64,000 nt of DNA from the NCBI GenBank assembly GCA_964396375.1, contig CAYNEY010000016.1:1-64000 (forward strand). The letters run 5' to 3'. A model generated the notes under the pieces. The model was not told where the DNA came from. It saw nothing but the letters and a program-made list of their open reading frames with translations, and made no database searches. How positions within the stretch are numbered: the stretch's first letter is position 1; every line of letters starts with the position of its first letter. The DNA comes from FEN-1139 sp964396375. Its GTDB lineage: Bacteria; Myxococcota_A; Polyangia; Polyangiales; Polyangiaceae. Shown here one piece after another: positions 17,703-26,668 of this stretch. Both the position numbers and the translations under genes were made by a program.

Positions 17703-18311
17703 ATGGCCAGAACCGCACGCAAGGAAAGGGAACTCGATCACACGCGCCACGAGATCCTGCGTGCCGCAGCGCGTGCCGCGGCCAAGAGTGGGTTCGACAC
17801 GCTAACGATTCGCGACATCGCGAAGGAGACGGGTTACACCGTAGGCACACTCTACAAATACTTCGACGGCAAGCAGGCGATCCTCGATGGGCTGCATCAG
17901 CAGCTCACGGAGCTGGTCCTGGCCACCATGCAAAGCCCCATGCCTCAGGGTCTCACCTTCCGACAGAAGATCGAGCTACTACTTCAACGCCAACTCGAGC
18001 TGGCCACGGACTGGCGTGATGCCATCGTGACGTTGATGGCCGTCATCTGGGGGACGAAGATGATTCCCGTCGGGATCCAAGCCTCCAGCGACGTCATCTA
18101 CGAAGGTATGGTCAAGTGGGTGCGGGCTCACGCGAGCGCCGGGGACCTAGAGGACCGAACACCAGTCGAGGTGGCGCTCTTCTACTTCGCCGTCATCCAG
18201 TCCGTGATCGTGGTGGCGCTGCAGGAAAAGCGCAAGCAGTCCATGGACACCCTCCTGCCGCGAACGATGCGCCTGTTATTCGAAGGCCTCGGAAACGCCC
18301 CGAACAGGTGA
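17703..18311 (+). CDS. TetR/AcrR-family transcriptional regulator
   Basis: 202-aa repressor. The N-terminal helix-turn-helix (about 15-62; LTIRDIAKETGYTVGTLYKYF) is the standard TetR DNA-binding domain, and the remainder is an all-helical ligand-binding and dimerisation domain. Its divergent position relative to the efflux operon and the perfect palindrome between them make it the likely local repressor, released by a pump substrate. Confidence 0.92.
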   Translation: MARTARKERELDHTRHEILRAAARAAAKSGFDTLTIRDIAKETGYTVGTLYKYFDGKQAILDGLHQQLTELVLATMQSPMPQGLTFRQKIELLLQRQLELATDWRDAIVTLMAVIWGTKMIPVGIQASSDVIYEGMVKWVRAHASAGDLEDRTPVEVALFYFAVIQSVIVVALQEKRKQSMDTLLPRTMRLLFEGLGNAPNR

Positions 18312-18807
18312 CACCTCCCGGCTCACCCGCCCGAGGCTCACGTACCGCCGGTTCACGGAGAGCGGCTCTCGCGCGACTCCTCCGAGAGCATCACTGGAAC
18401 GACACCGCTCCGAGGAACGGCAGGACCCGCATGAATCAGATTTGGGCCGCCTTCTCGTGTCGGAGGTCGGCCTCTGCACCACAGTTGGTCGGCGGCAGTT
18501 CGGCACGGGAGCAGCGGGTGAAGGTCACTTCGTCCAGTCGACGGTGTCGATCACGGCCGCGAGACAGCTCCTCGAGCCGGTTGCCAATGAGAAGCTCCCG
18601 GCACCGGCGGCGTCACGTTGCGTGTTTGGGAACGCGACGCCAAGCGGCCGCTCGATTCGTTGCGGGTGATCCCTGTAGATCCGCAGGCTCTCCATTGCTA
18701 ACTGGTCGAGACCTCGCTGTCGTGCCCGCTCCTCGGTCTGGTACTGCGCCTCCTCCGGAGTTCTCCCCGCCTTTGTCGGTCTAGAGCACCATAGTCCGCC
18801 CAAGCAA
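18312..18807. other. intergenic region, possible gene remnant
   Basis: About 500 bp. A minus-strand frame around 18640-18760 (TPEEAQYQTEERARQR, LAMESLRIYRDHP) looks protein-like for about 40 residues but has no credible start or family, and may be a decayed gene. Confidence 0.3.
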
Positions 18808-18831
18808 AGACGCCCCATTTCTGAGGCGTCT
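18808..18831 (-). terminator. hairpin downstream of small gene
   Basis: AGACGCC (18808-18814) and GGCGTCT (18825-18831) form a 7-bp stem behind the 18906 gene. Conservation in both repeat copies supports function. Confidence 0.45.
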
Positions 18832-19048
18832 CGAGTCTCCCGCGGAGCAGCGAGAGCAAGGGTAAGAAGAGGAAGTTGTTGGTCTCGGACCGACGCAGTT
18901 TGGGACTACCTCCCGTTCCGCTCGGCCCGCTCTTCGTCCGTCCGAATCTGCAGCCGTCCGGAGACGGGGAGCGCGTCGAGCTGGACGGTGATGGAGGAGT
19001 CGCGGTTGGTGAAGGCGACTCCAATCTTGGACCAGTAAGTCTTGCCGT
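18808..19048. repeat. right copy of diverged direct repeat
   Basis: Counterpart of 10497-10756. This copy contains the 3' half of an intact small gene and the downstream hairpin, and is probably the original locus. Confidence 0.75.
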
Positions 19049-19103
19049 CACGCTCGGTGATGGCGAAGACCGACTTGATGTCGTGGTTTCTGTCGTTGTT
19101 CAT
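18906..19103 (-). CDS. small conserved hypothetical protein
   Basis: 65 aa, starting MNNDRNHDIKSVFAITERDG and continuing with KTYWSKIGVAFTNRDSSITV. The body reads as a compact beta-rich domain (VGVAF-type strands) with a charged tail. Small proteins of this type are frequent beside DUF932-like genes in myxobacterial islands; function unknown. AGGAAGAC precedes the start. Its C-terminal codons are duplicated at 10608. Confidence 0.65.
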   Translation of the reverse strand: MNNDRNHDIKSVFAITERDGKTYWSKIGVAFTNRDSSITVQLDALPVSGRLQIRTDEERAERNGR

Positions 19104-19131
19104 GGCTGTCTTCCTTTCGATGGTCTCGACG

Positions 19132-20184
19132 TCAGTTCGTCGAGAGAAGGTGCTGAAGGTACGTGCCCGCCGTGCGGTCGAGCTCGAAGCGCTCCTCGGG
19201 GGAGAGTTTCTGGCTCGCTCGGGTGGCGGCTTGGGATACGCCGAAGGCGGTGGCCTCCGGCTCTTCTCGGTAGGCGGACTCGAGAGCTGGTAGGAGGCGC
19301 TTCGGGAGATGGGCGTCGTGGAGGAGCTGGGAGAGCTCCGCCACGGGGTCGTCCACCCGGTGACGACGGGCTACTGCGAGGAGTCTCGCTCCGTCGGAGA
19401 GTCTCCCGGGGACATTGACCAGTCCTTCCGTGAGCTTGGTGACGAGACGCTCTTCGTCGAAACAGCGGTGAGCTCGGCGGAGGGCGATGGCATCCGGGAT
19501 GGGTGCCGTCATGCCATTCAGGCAGATGAGTCGGATGAGACGGAGACTGATGACCAGGCTCGCGAATCCGACCCCGCTGTTTCTGACGAGGAGCCCACCA
19601 GCCACATCACCCACGACACGGTCCGAGACATCTCTTCCGAAATGCCTCCCGACCTGCACGACGTAGGAGGTCGTGCGGCTGGTGACGTAGAGCTGGGAGA
19701 CTTGGAGCTCCGTTTCTGCCCCGGACAGACAGACCGAGAGCATCCGAGCAAGGAGCGAGTCCGGTACCGGGGAGAAGGACGGGCTCACCAGAGCCCGGAG
19801 CACTCCGGGCTTTCCGTTGGGCTCGAGGGCAACCCGAGCCGTGCGGAGCTTCACGGTCTGGTCTCGACGACCGAGGCGACGATTCACCTCATCGGCGAGC
19901 TCGTCGGGTCGGGCCGTCTGGAACCACCTGTCCCACCGAATCCCGAGCAGCTGGGAGAGCTGGAGTCGGGACCAGTCGGTGAGCGCGAAGCTCCCTTGGC
20001 TTGGGACAGCCAAGGTGCCTTCCTCGGTCATGCGGAGCTCGGAGAGCGGGAGAGCAACGTCCGGATTCTCGAGGGACTCGAGAGAAGCAAAGTGCTCGGC
20101 CAGGTCGCCGAGGGTCTTCGGGGAAGGTCGCTCCATCTGAGGAACGACGCGGGATAGGGTTTCTGAAATGTGCGACAGGGTCAT
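19132..20184 (-). CDS. DUF932-like protein
   Basis: 350 aa. The start ATG at 20184 follows GGAGGACCC, clearly better than the open frame further upstream. The central region (VKLRTARVALEPNGKPG, LRALVSPSFSPVPDSLL) and later NSGVGFASL and RLICLNGM match the plasmid/phage DUF932 pattern (a TIGR03299-like fold). Members accompany replication and mobility genes, with no defined biochemical role. It sits between the small hypothetical and the RecB-like nuclease on the same strand as part of element A. Confidence 0.7.
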   Translation of the reverse strand: MTLSHISETLSRVVPQMERPSPKTLGDLAEHFASLESLENPDVALPLSELRMTEEGTLAVPSQGSFALTDWSRLQLSQLLGIRWDRWFQTARPDELADEVNRRLGRRDQTVKLRTARVALEPNGKPGVLRALVSPSFSPVPDSLLARMLSVCLSGAETELQVSQLYVTSRTTSYVVQVGRHFGRDVSDRVVGDVAGGLLVRNSGVGFASLVISLRLIRLICLNGMTAPIPDAIALRRAHRCFDEERLVTKLTEGLVNVPGRLSDGARLLAVARRHRVDDPVAELSQLLHDAHLPKRLLPALESAYREEPEATAFGVSQAATRASQKLSPEERFELDRTAGTYLQHLLSTN

Positions 20185-20300
20185 GGGTCCTCCAATGCGG
20201 GTGGTTCCCGGGACGACGGAGGTGTCCGTCTTCTCGGGAAGACCGAAGTGGAGGGCCCTGGAGAGGGAAGAGTTGCTTCCCCCTCCAGGGCGAGTGCGAA

Positions 20301-21155
20301 TCAAACCGCGACGGGAACTGCCGGGAGTCGAGGCGGATGTCTTCCGGTCCGAGCAACGGGCCTCGGACGGAGGACCACCACCTCCCCCTGGTCAGCGAGG
20401 CATGTCCGACCAAACTCGCATTCGGGACAGGTGGGACCGGGTGCGGGAGGGAAGTGATGGGCCCGGATGGCTTCTTCGATGGCTTTCGCCGCTCCGTAGA
20501 ACCACCCATTCTCAAACTCTCCCCTCGATACTCGGTACTCCTCGACCCGGGGCTTCTTGGTCTTGACGATGACGTGGACAAGAATCTCCGCCGGTCCTCC
20601 GTGGAGGGCATTGGCTGCCGTGACGTAGGAGCCGATTTGGAGATGCCGGTCGAGGCTTCCGGGATGCCAGGCCTTGGAGCTGGTCTTCACCTCGACGACC
20701 GAGTCGCCCCGGTCGACGACTAGGTCGAAGTATCCGACCAGGGGACGAGGGAGCACCTCGCCGGTCTCGGGGTGGAGGATGTCCACCTCGAACCGTTGCT
20801 CGACACCGACGACCGACATGTCCCCGTGGCTCTCGAGGTACGCCCGAACCAGCGTCAGGCCTTTCTGCTCGAGACCTTCGGGAGTCTCGTCCTTCCATCG
20901 AATCCTCGCCCCCGTAACCTCGGCGACGAGGTCAGCCGAGAAGATGTGCTCGGCTTCCTCGACGGTTGGGCGTCTCCCATCCAGCCTCTCCTCGAACCAC
21001 CATCCGATGGCACTGTGGGTGGCGGAGCCGAGGGCGAGGGCCAGTGACCGAAACTCTGGCTCCACGTGATCGACATACCGATACCGGTACAGTCGGGGAC
21101 ACATGGCGTAGGTGACCATCTGGCTGGCAGAGGTCGTGGGAGGGAGGTCACGCAT
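20301..21155 (-). CDS. PD-(D/E)XK nuclease (RecB/Cas4-like)
   Basis: Predicted metal-dependent DNA nuclease of 284 aa. Visible family motifs are the N-terminal CPRLYRYRY, GSATHSAI, GYFDLVVDRGDSVVEVKTS (catalytic D, E-V-K), QIGSYV, and a C-terminal Cys box CPECEFGRTC like the Fe-S clusters of Cas4/AddB-type enzymes. The start overlaps the upstream gene by 8 bases. In the element it probably processes DNA ends during replication or repair, alongside RadC. Confidence 0.85.
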   Translation of the reverse strand: MRDLPPTTSASQMVTYAMCPRLYRYRYVDHVEPEFRSLALALGSATHSAIGWWFEERLDGRRPTVEEAEHIFSADLVAEVTGARIRWKDETPEGLEQKGLTLVRAYLESHGDMSVVGVEQRFEVDILHPETGEVLPRPLVGYFDLVVDRGDSVVEVKTSSKAWHPGSLDRHLQIGSYVTAANALHGGPAEILVHVIVKTKKPRVEEYRVSRGEFENGWFYGAAKAIEEAIRAHHFPPAPGPTCPECEFGRTCLADQGEVVVLRPRPVARTGRHPPRLPAVPVAV

Positions 21156-21564
21156 GGCCGGCTCCGTTGGTTGGACGGGGACGGCCGTTGCGCTTGGCTT
21201 CCAGAACCCCGATGGCTCGGGAGGCTTCTGCCCGGGTGGCCATCTCGAGACGGTCTACCCCGAGGGCATCGAGGATGAGCCCGAGAGCGGAGTCTCTGTC
21301 GCCAAGCCCATAGGCCAGGCGGAAGAGAGCTCGCTTCTGAGCCTCGGACATTCCCCGATTGTCCCCCTCTTCGACCTCGGTGGGACGCGTGTCCCGACCG
21401 ACGAAGGGACGCGGGGGCTGCTCGCGCTCCGATGGCGACGACGTGACGTTGGTCTGTGTGGAGTTGTCCGTGGCTCCGTCGGTGACGTCGGGCTCGACCG
21501 TGATCGCGTCGGCGCTTTCGATGGAGAGACCGATGCGGATGACGATGACTTCCCGGCGTTTCAT
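21148..21564 (-). CDS. hypothetical protein between RadC and RecB-like nuclease
   Basis: 138 aa. A Ser/Thr/Glu-rich N-terminal half (about 15-65) looks disordered. The C-terminal ~55 residues (MSEAQKRALFRLAYGLGDRD, LEMATRAEASRAIG) resemble the short helical domain found at the ends of single-strand annealing and plasmid proteins. The start overlaps the radC stop (ATGA) and the end overlaps the nuclease start, indicating a coupled operon. Confidence 0.6.
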   Translation of the reverse strand: MKRREVIVIRIGLSIESADAITVEPDVTDGATDNSTQTNVTSSPSEREQPPRPFVGRDTRPTEVEEGDNRGMSEAQKRALFRLAYGLGDRDSALGLILDALGVDRLEMATRAEASRAIGVLEAKRNGRPRPTNGAGHA

Positions 21565-22208
21565 GACGCACCTCCGAGACAGCCAAGGTCACGAAGGGAG
21601 CAGGAGCCGTCGGCAGCGACGATGATGTGATCGAGGACTTCGACGCCGAGGACGTGTCCGGCCTCCACTACCTTCCTCGTGAACACCCGGTCCTCGTCTG
21701 ATGGCGCCGGTGACCCCGAGGGGTGGTTGTGGATGAGGACGCAGGCGGTCGCGCCGACGCGGATGAGAGGGGCAAAGATGTCCCTGGGTGTAACCGAGAG
21801 ACCGATGGCTCCACCCTTGGAGAGAAGGAGAGTACCTCGGACAGCGAGCCGCGCATCGAGCGCGACCGCGAGGAGGACTTCCGTGTCCAGAGACGTGAGT
21901 CCGGGCGGAAGTTGGCAGACGATACCGTCGGCACAACTGACCCGAATCTCGCGTCCGCGGAGCAACTCTCCAAGGTTGCGGGTGGCAACGAGGAGGGCGG
22001 CCTCTTGTCTGGAAATGCTGCAGGCCTCCTCGAGCTCGGTCGCGGACAGCGACCTGAGGCCATGAGGGCCGACGGAGGCGAGGACGCGCTCGGAGACGTC
22101 TTCCCCGACGAGCGCTTCGAGGCACTGTCGGAGGGGTGACTCCCGGGGCTCCTCGATTCGCTGACCGAGGGGGAGCAAGGCGATTTGATCGCGAATGTGA
22201 AGGTGCAT
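21561..22208 (-). CDS. radC: RadC-family JAB-domain protein
   Basis: 215 aa. A helix-hairpin-like N-terminal part (about 25-80) precedes the JAB/MPN domain with E110, then H160-N-H162-P-S-G and S170...D173, the complete JAMM metal site of RadC. RadC proteins are common in mobile elements; enzymatic activity has not been firmly established. The start ATG at 22208 follows GGAAAGGA. First gene of the minus-strand run radC / 21148 / RecB-like. Confidence 0.88.
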   Translation of the reverse strand: MHLHIRDQIALLPLGQRIEEPRESPLRQCLEALVGEDVSERVLASVGPHGLRSLSATELEEACSISRQEAALLVATRNLGELLRGREIRVSCADGIVCQLPPGLTSLDTEVLLAVALDARLAVRGTLLLSKGGAIGLSVTPRDIFAPLIRVGATACVLIHNHPSGSPAPSDEDRVFTRKVVEAGHVLGVEVLDHIIVAADGSCSLRDLGCLGGAS

Positions 22209-22364
22209 GGTCCGAATCCTTTCCGGTCCAGAGGACCGGGCTCGCACCACCCAAATGACGTGGTAGGAGGCCGGCGCGCTCGACGGGGGGTCGGGTGCCA
22301 ACTCGTGACTTTTGTTCATCGAGCGACGAGAGGGAGGCTCATCGCTGATGGCCGAGGAGTAGAA

Positions 22365-22682
22365 ATGTCCGCGGACCATGATGGTGGCGCTCTATCCACC
22401 GAAAACAGAATCGACCTACAAGACCTTGCCGAGAACGACATACGCCTGATCGAGGATTTCGTTGAGCTCGTACGACAATGGCGGGCTGAGCGACGACAAG
22501 ATCCAACACTCGAGTTTCAACTTCTCTGGCGTCGGGAGTTGATGAGGAGTGAGGAGACGGGAGGAGACATGGTCGTCACCATCCTGCTCGACTCGGCGGA
22601 CGCGGCGTTGGGAGAAGAGCGTCCGGTCACTGGACGCAGACGCCACTCGTATGGCCCGCGGGGCACAAGGGGAGCCACATAG
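22365..22682 (+). CDS. antitoxin-like protein without toxin partner
   Basis: 105 aa, starting MSADHDGGALS with GAGGAG 6 bases upstream. Its core (DIRLIEDFVELVRQWR, LEFQLLWRREL) aligns with the next gene's RLVASFIELVRSWR and DEFQLLWQRM, so the two are paralogues. Unlike that gene it is not followed by a PIN toxin; the C-terminus diverges and ends in a basic tail. It is probably an orphan antitoxin left from a duplicated toxin-antitoxin pair. Confidence 0.6.
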   Translation: MSADHDGGALSTENRIDLQDLAENDIRLIEDFVELVRQWRAERRQDPTLEFQLLWRRELMRSEETGGDMVVTILLDSADAALGEERPVTGRRRHSYGPRGTRGAT

Positions 22683-22756
22683 CCCGGACATCGGATGGCT
22701 GGTTTGACGGTTTTCGGGCTGAGCGGTAACCTTGGAAGGAATTCACCGCAGACGTT

Positions 22757-23023
22757 ATGTCCTCAACCATTCCCAGAAGTCGAAACGGTAACGCCCTCGA
22801 GCCTGCCATTGCGCTCGACGAGCTCGATGCCGATGAGCGGAGGCTGGTCGCGAGCTTCATCGAGCTGGTGCGCAGTTGGCGTGGTGCAGGGAAGGCGACA
22901 GCCGACGAGTTTCAGCTTCTGTGGCAACGCATGAAGTCGGCAGCGCCGGAGACTCTTCGTGACGATGACATGATGCAGCTTGCGTTGGAGGGGCAGGGGA
23001 CGATTCGCCGGGCGCGGGTATGA
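22757..23023 (+). CDS. antitoxin of PIN-domain toxin
   Basis: 88 aa, helical and acidic in the middle, overlapping the toxin start by ATGA. It lacks a recognisable DNA-binding motif, so assignment rests on size, position and the overlap. It would bind and block the PIN ribonuclease encoded directly downstream. Confidence 0.75.
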   Translation: MSSTIPRSRNGNALEPAIALDELDADERRLVASFIELVRSWRGAGKATADEFQLLWQRMKSAAPETLRDDDMMQLALEGQGTIRRARV

Positions 23024-23442
23024 GGGTTGTCCTCGACACCAATGTCTGGGTGTCTGCCTTGCTCAACCCCCGTGGCACTCCGGGTCAGATCCTGGATGCG
23101 GTCTCCGGGCATCGCATCCAAGTGGTAACGACGGAGCATCTCCTTTCGGAGCTTCGGGAGGTGATTGCGTTGCCGAAGATTCGAGGACTGCTCGAGTCGA
23201 GAGGTCTTTGGGACGATGCTCGGTTGCTCGTGGCTATTCACCCAGGGGTCGAGGTCGTTCCAGACGAGGCTCCCCGAGCTCACTGGCTCGATCGCGATGC
23301 AGACGATGATTGGGTGATCGAGTGCGCGCTGACGGGTGGAGCGGAAGTGATCGTGACAGGCGACGGTGCATTACTCGAGCTGGTGAGTGTCGAGCATGTC
23401 CGTATCGTCTCGCCGAGCGACTTTCTCGAGGAGCTCGGTTGA
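23020..23442 (+). CDS. PIN-domain toxin
   Basis: Predicted RNA-cleaving toxin of 140 aa. The acidic metal-binding residues of the PIN fold are visible: D6 in VVLDTNVWVSAL, E44 in LLSELREV, the D93-D97 cluster in DRDADDDWV, and D115 in VTGDGALL. It matches the family annotated as putative toxin component, PIN family. Translation is coupled to the antitoxin, and a terminator-like hairpin follows. Confidence 0.88.
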   Translation: MRVVLDTNVWVSALLNPRGTPGQILDAVSGHRIQVVTTEHLLSELREVIALPKIRGLLESRGLWDDARLLVAIHPGVEVVPDEAPRAHWLDRDADDDWVIECALTGGAEVIVTGDGALLELVSVEHVRIVSPSDFLEELG

Positions 23443-23455
23443 CTGCTTCCGACTG

Positions 23456-23487
23456 AAACGTCCCCGCTGACCATTGGGGGCGTTTTG
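23456..23487 (+). terminator. Rho-independent terminator of PIN toxin-antitoxin operon
   Basis: AACGTCCCC pairs with GGGGGCGTT across an 11-base loop and is followed by TTTG. Confidence 0.6.
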
Positions 23488-23672
23488 ATATCAGTGCGCA
23501 TCCCCTCAACGACGCGATACTGCTCGGTGTGCGCGGTCGACGACACCATCAGTTGGGAAAACGTGGACTTGGTCAGTTGTCAAATCTTTCGCCGCTGGTG
23601 TCACATCCGGTCGTGATATCGGAATGGAATCACCTTGTCGCTCTCGTTAGGGCGACCCATCCCCACAAAGCC

Positions 23673-24053
23673 ATGAAGACGACCATTTTACGATCAGCGT
23701 TGATGCTTTTACTCGTCGGTTGCTCCGAGACGAATTTGGGAGAGCCGCCGGACGCCACCTTCGTGGCATCCGTTTACCAAGGCAGCGCGCCGCTGGCGGT
23801 TGGCTTTTCGGTGACAGTCGCTGGTGACACGGATTACACCATCGACCGATACGAATGGGATTTCGAGGACGACGGCGTGGTGGATGCGACCGACGTGACG
23901 TCGCAGAGCGAGATGATGCAGAGTCACACCTACACTGCTGCTGGCGACTACACTCCGCGCGTCCGAGTCGTCTTCAACGAGGCCGAAGCCTTTACTCAGC
24001 CCCTGTTTGGCGAAGCCGGTATGCGAAGCATCGTGGTGACGGCCGCTCACTAG
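23673..24053 (+). CDS. PKD-domain lipoprotein
   Basis: 126 aa: signal peptide MKTTILRSALMLLLVGC (Cys17 lipobox) followed by a single PKD-type Ig-like domain, recognised by YEWDFEDDGVVDATD and HTYTAAGDYTPRVRV. It is likely attached to the outer or inner membrane, facing outwards. PKD domains mediate protein or sugar contacts. Frame open upstream to 23529, but the signal peptide sets the start. Confidence 0.7.
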   Translation: MKTTILRSALMLLLVGCSETNLGEPPDATFVASVYQGSAPLAVGFSVTVAGDTDYTIDRYEWDFEDDGVVDATDVTSQSEMMQSHTYTAAGDYTPRVRVVFNEAEAFTQPLFGEAGMRSIVVTAAH

Positions 24054-24125
24054 CGCACCCATCGCGTCTCACCTTGAGGGGTTCGCCCAAAACGTTCCCG
24101 ATAACCACGGGCGTGTTGGCTTCGA

Positions 24126-25283
24126 TCATTTCGGCACCCTCACAATCCTCGCCGACCTCGCCTCTTCCTTCAGGATGCACTCGCCGACATCGAGGCTCAT
24201 CAGGACCTCCGCCCGAAACTTCCCGGCGAATTCCCGCTGAAGGAGCTCTACATCGTCGGCTCCGGCCCGGAAGGCCACGAGCGTACCGACGTTGGCGAGC
24301 ATCGAGCTTCTGATGCGCTCGTCCATGGTAGCCAGGGACTGGGTGGCCATGACAAGACGGACTCCATACTTGCGAGCCTCAGCGAGGAGCTCGAGGAACG
24401 GCCCGGTCACGAAGCTTCCAATCTCGTCGACCATGATGTGAAAGGGCAGGCGCTGCTCGCGAGGGATGTCTGCTCGGCTCATGGCGGCGTGTTGGAAGGC
24501 GCCGATGAGGAGGCCTCCGAGGAGCAGCGCCGCATCCTCACCCACCCGACCTTTGGACAGCGACGCGAGGACGAGTCCTCGTCGGTCCATCACTCGACGC
24601 GCATCGAGGGTCGGTCTGGCTCGGGTGACGACCTGTCTCACGACGGGACTGGCGAGGATAGCCCCGAGCTTGTTGAGAATCGGTGCGGTGACCTCTGCCC
24701 CGAATTGCTTCCCGTATCCGGGAAACTCCTTCGTCCAGAGGTACCGGACATGCTCGTCCCGGGTCTGCTTCAGCACCCAGCGTCGGCGGGTGTCGTCGAC
24801 GAGCATCGCGTAGGCGTCGAGGAGCGTCGCTCCTCGGGCCTCGGCGACGGAGAGGAAGACGTGACGGAGGATGTGCTCGGTACGAGGTCCCCAGTTTTCC
24901 GGCCAGAGCTTCCTCAGAGTGGAGAGGAGATTGGAGACGACCAGAGCCCGGCGCTCGGGCGAGACGTTGCGAAAGGGGTTGATCCCTCGGCAGTCCTCGG
25001 GCTTCGCCGCGTCAAACCAGACGAGGTCGCTCTTCCGGTACCGAGGCAGGTCGTGCCGGACTCCTTCTGCCAGGTCCCCGTGGGGGTCGACGATGAGGAG
25101 ACCATCACCCGTCCGCATGACATCCGAGCAGAGCGCGCGAAGCAGGGTGGACTTGCCCATCCCGGTGCGGCCGGTGATGAGGACATGCGTCGAAGGAGCG
25201 AGGGGAAGAGAAGGCATAGAAACCCGGGCTCCGCCCTCCCACGCGGCATCACCTCCACCCGGGACCGTGGAGGGAGCCACCAC
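24126..25283 (-). CDS. HerA/TraG-type ATPase (conjugative coupling-protein-like)
   Basis: 385-aa P-loop ATPase of the FtsK/HerA/TraD class. Walker A GRTGMGKS (38-45) follows VLITG; IVDPHGD (64-70) and INPF are family landmarks; Walker B is FHIMVDE with D286-E287; ATQSLATMDERIRSSMLANV is the arginine-finger-like region. No transmembrane helices are seen, so it resembles the soluble coupling ATPases of integrative elements that lack the membrane domain. It follows the replication-relaxation gene, a pairing seen again at 55-61 kb. Role: DNA translocation or mobilisation, inferred. Confidence 0.82.
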   Translation of the reverse strand: MVAPSTVPGGGDAAWEGGARVSMPSLPLAPSTHVLITGRTGMGKSTLLRALCSDVMRTGDGLLIVDPHGDLAEGVRHDLPRYRKSDLVWFDAAKPEDCRGINPFRNVSPERRALVVSNLLSTLRKLWPENWGPRTEHILRHVFLSVAEARGATLLDAYAMLVDDTRRRWVLKQTRDEHVRYLWTKEFPGYGKQFGAEVTAPILNKLGAILASPVVRQVVTRARPTLDARRVMDRRGLVLASLSKGRVGEDAALLLGGLLIGAFQHAAMSRADIPREQRLPFHIMVDEIGSFVTGPFLELLAEARKYGVRLVMATQSLATMDERIRSSMLANVGTLVAFRAGADDVELLQREFAGKFRAEVLMSLDVGECILKEEARSARIVRVPK

Positions 25284-25370
25284 GTGACCGCGGGGAGACC
25301 GGCGCGGTGCTGTGCATCGGAACCTTGGTGAGTCGCGACGGCGGGAGAGCGGCGGTGTCGAAGGGTCAGG

Positions 25371-26255
25371 TCAGGCTGCGACGGACGGGTCTCTCTCGGG
25401 AAGGAGTCGAACACGGGAAGGCGGATTGGTCCCGAGACCGTGAGCTACCGGTCCCAACCACCACTCGGCGTTGCAGACGGACAGGTGGTCTTGGAGGGCG
25501 AAGAGGAGGAAGCCGCAGGGGCGTCCATGGTTGGCCTCGAGCGCCGCGTCATGCAGAGCCTTGAGGCGGGATTCGTTGGGGACGACGGTCAGCACCCGGA
25601 GGGCCTTGATGCCGAAATCTCGGAAGGCTCCACCGTCGCGTTGCCAGGCGAAGTACCCGGCATACCGGCGTGCCATGGTCTTGAGGCTGATGGTTCCGCG
25701 ATCGACCTCGACCAGGAATCCGATGGTCCCCATCCGCGAGCCGGCCGCGAGAAATGCGTCGGGCCGGAGGGTCACTTGTTCGGGGGCTTCTCCCGGCTCG
25801 GCATGAGTGACGCTCATGGTGAGGCGGTGGTCGTCGGTCTCGACCCCCACCAGCTCGATGAGGCCATCCTTGGCGAGGGTGAGGACGGACAGGGCGAGCT
25901 CTCCCACGCAGACGTCGTGACCCCGCTTCTGAGTGGCTTTGCGGAGCTGGGAAGGGGTACGGCCATCAACGACGTGTCCGGTGGCGGTTGAGAGCGCCCG
26001 GGCACCGAGCCGCGTGAGGGCGAGATACCCCACTTCCTCGGGTTTCACCGAATCGAGGATCACTTTCCCTTCGAAGATCACGCCAGCGCGAATCCAGTCA
26101 TCGAGAAGCGAAGGAGGCATGCCGACGGGACCCATGGCAGCGAGGAACGACGCTCGAGTCACGTAGCGACAGCGAGCGAGCACGGCGAGGGCGTACTCTC
26201 CAATCTCACGGAGCTCGGGCTCGACGAAGAGCGGAGCGGAGGCGACAAGCGGCAT
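25371..26255 (-). CDS. replication-relaxation-like winged-helix protein
   Basis: 294 aa. An N-terminal winged helix (ALAVLARCRYVTRASFLAA, then ALTRLGARALS) is followed by a nuclease-like alpha/beta region (LRPDAFLAAGSRMGTIGFLVEVDRGT). This order matches the replication-relaxation family often encoded beside coupling ATPases in plasmids and integrative elements. I start at ATG 26255; the frame is open upstream but is then antisense-like. It overlaps the previous gene by about 50 bases. Likely a DNA-binding replication or mobilisation accessory. Confidence 0.65.
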   Translation of the reverse strand: MPLVASAPLFVEPELREIGEYALAVLARCRYVTRASFLAAMGPVGMPPSLLDDWIRAGVIFEGKVILDSVKPEEVGYLALTRLGARALSTATGHVVDGRTPSQLRKATQKRGHDVCVGELALSVLTLAKDGLIELVGVETDDHRLTMSVTHAEPGEAPEQVTLRPDAFLAAGSRMGTIGFLVEVDRGTISLKTMARRYAGYFAWQRDGGAFRDFGIKALRVLTVVPNESRLKALHDAALEANHGRPCGFLLFALQDHLSVCNAEWWLGPVAHGLGTNPPSRVRLLPERDPSVAA

Positions 26256-26652
26256 AGGAGCGGGGTGGGATGGTTGAATGAAGGACGTACGATATGGCGA
26301 GGGCAGCGAGGGGACCGAGGTCACCCGGGGCGAGCAGGGGAAGCTCGGGATAGAGCTCGCTCGCGATGACCACCGGCACCTTCGGTACCTGGGAGCGAAG
26401 CCAGGGGATGCTGGTGGTCTCGGCGGCGCGTTGAACGGCAGGGAGTAGGTCGATGTCTGTCGAGACGACGGCCGTCGGCTTCTCGCGGCGGATGATTCGG
26501 CGAACGGCCGAAGCTTCGGAGCGGCGGGAGCAATCGGCGTGGCCGCTGCCACGAATGACCCAGGGGTCAGCGATGGCGAAGGCGAGACCGTTCGGGCTCC
26601 TGGCTACCGCGAGGATGCGGGGCTCACGGCGGGGTGGGTATCGGATGGGCAT
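26206..26652 (-). CDS. RuvC/RNase H-fold-like hypothetical protein
   Basis: 148 aa. PRILAVARSPNGLAFAIAD resembles the first strands of RuvC-type resolvases, followed by a helix and KPTAVVSTDID, but the first catalytic Asp of the usual ILGIDPG is replaced. It may therefore be a non-catalytic nucleic-acid-binding member. No ribosome-binding site is visible. Part of the minus-strand run of element A. Confidence 0.5.
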   Translation of the reverse strand: MPIRYPPRREPRILAVARSPNGLAFAIADPWVIRGSGHADCSRRSEASAVRRIIRREKPTAVVSTDIDLLPAVQRAAETTSIPWLRSQVPKVPVVIASELYPELPLLAPGDLGPLAALAISYVLHSTIPPRSYAACRLRSALRRARAP

Positions 26653-26668
26653 AGGGTGATTGGGGTGA

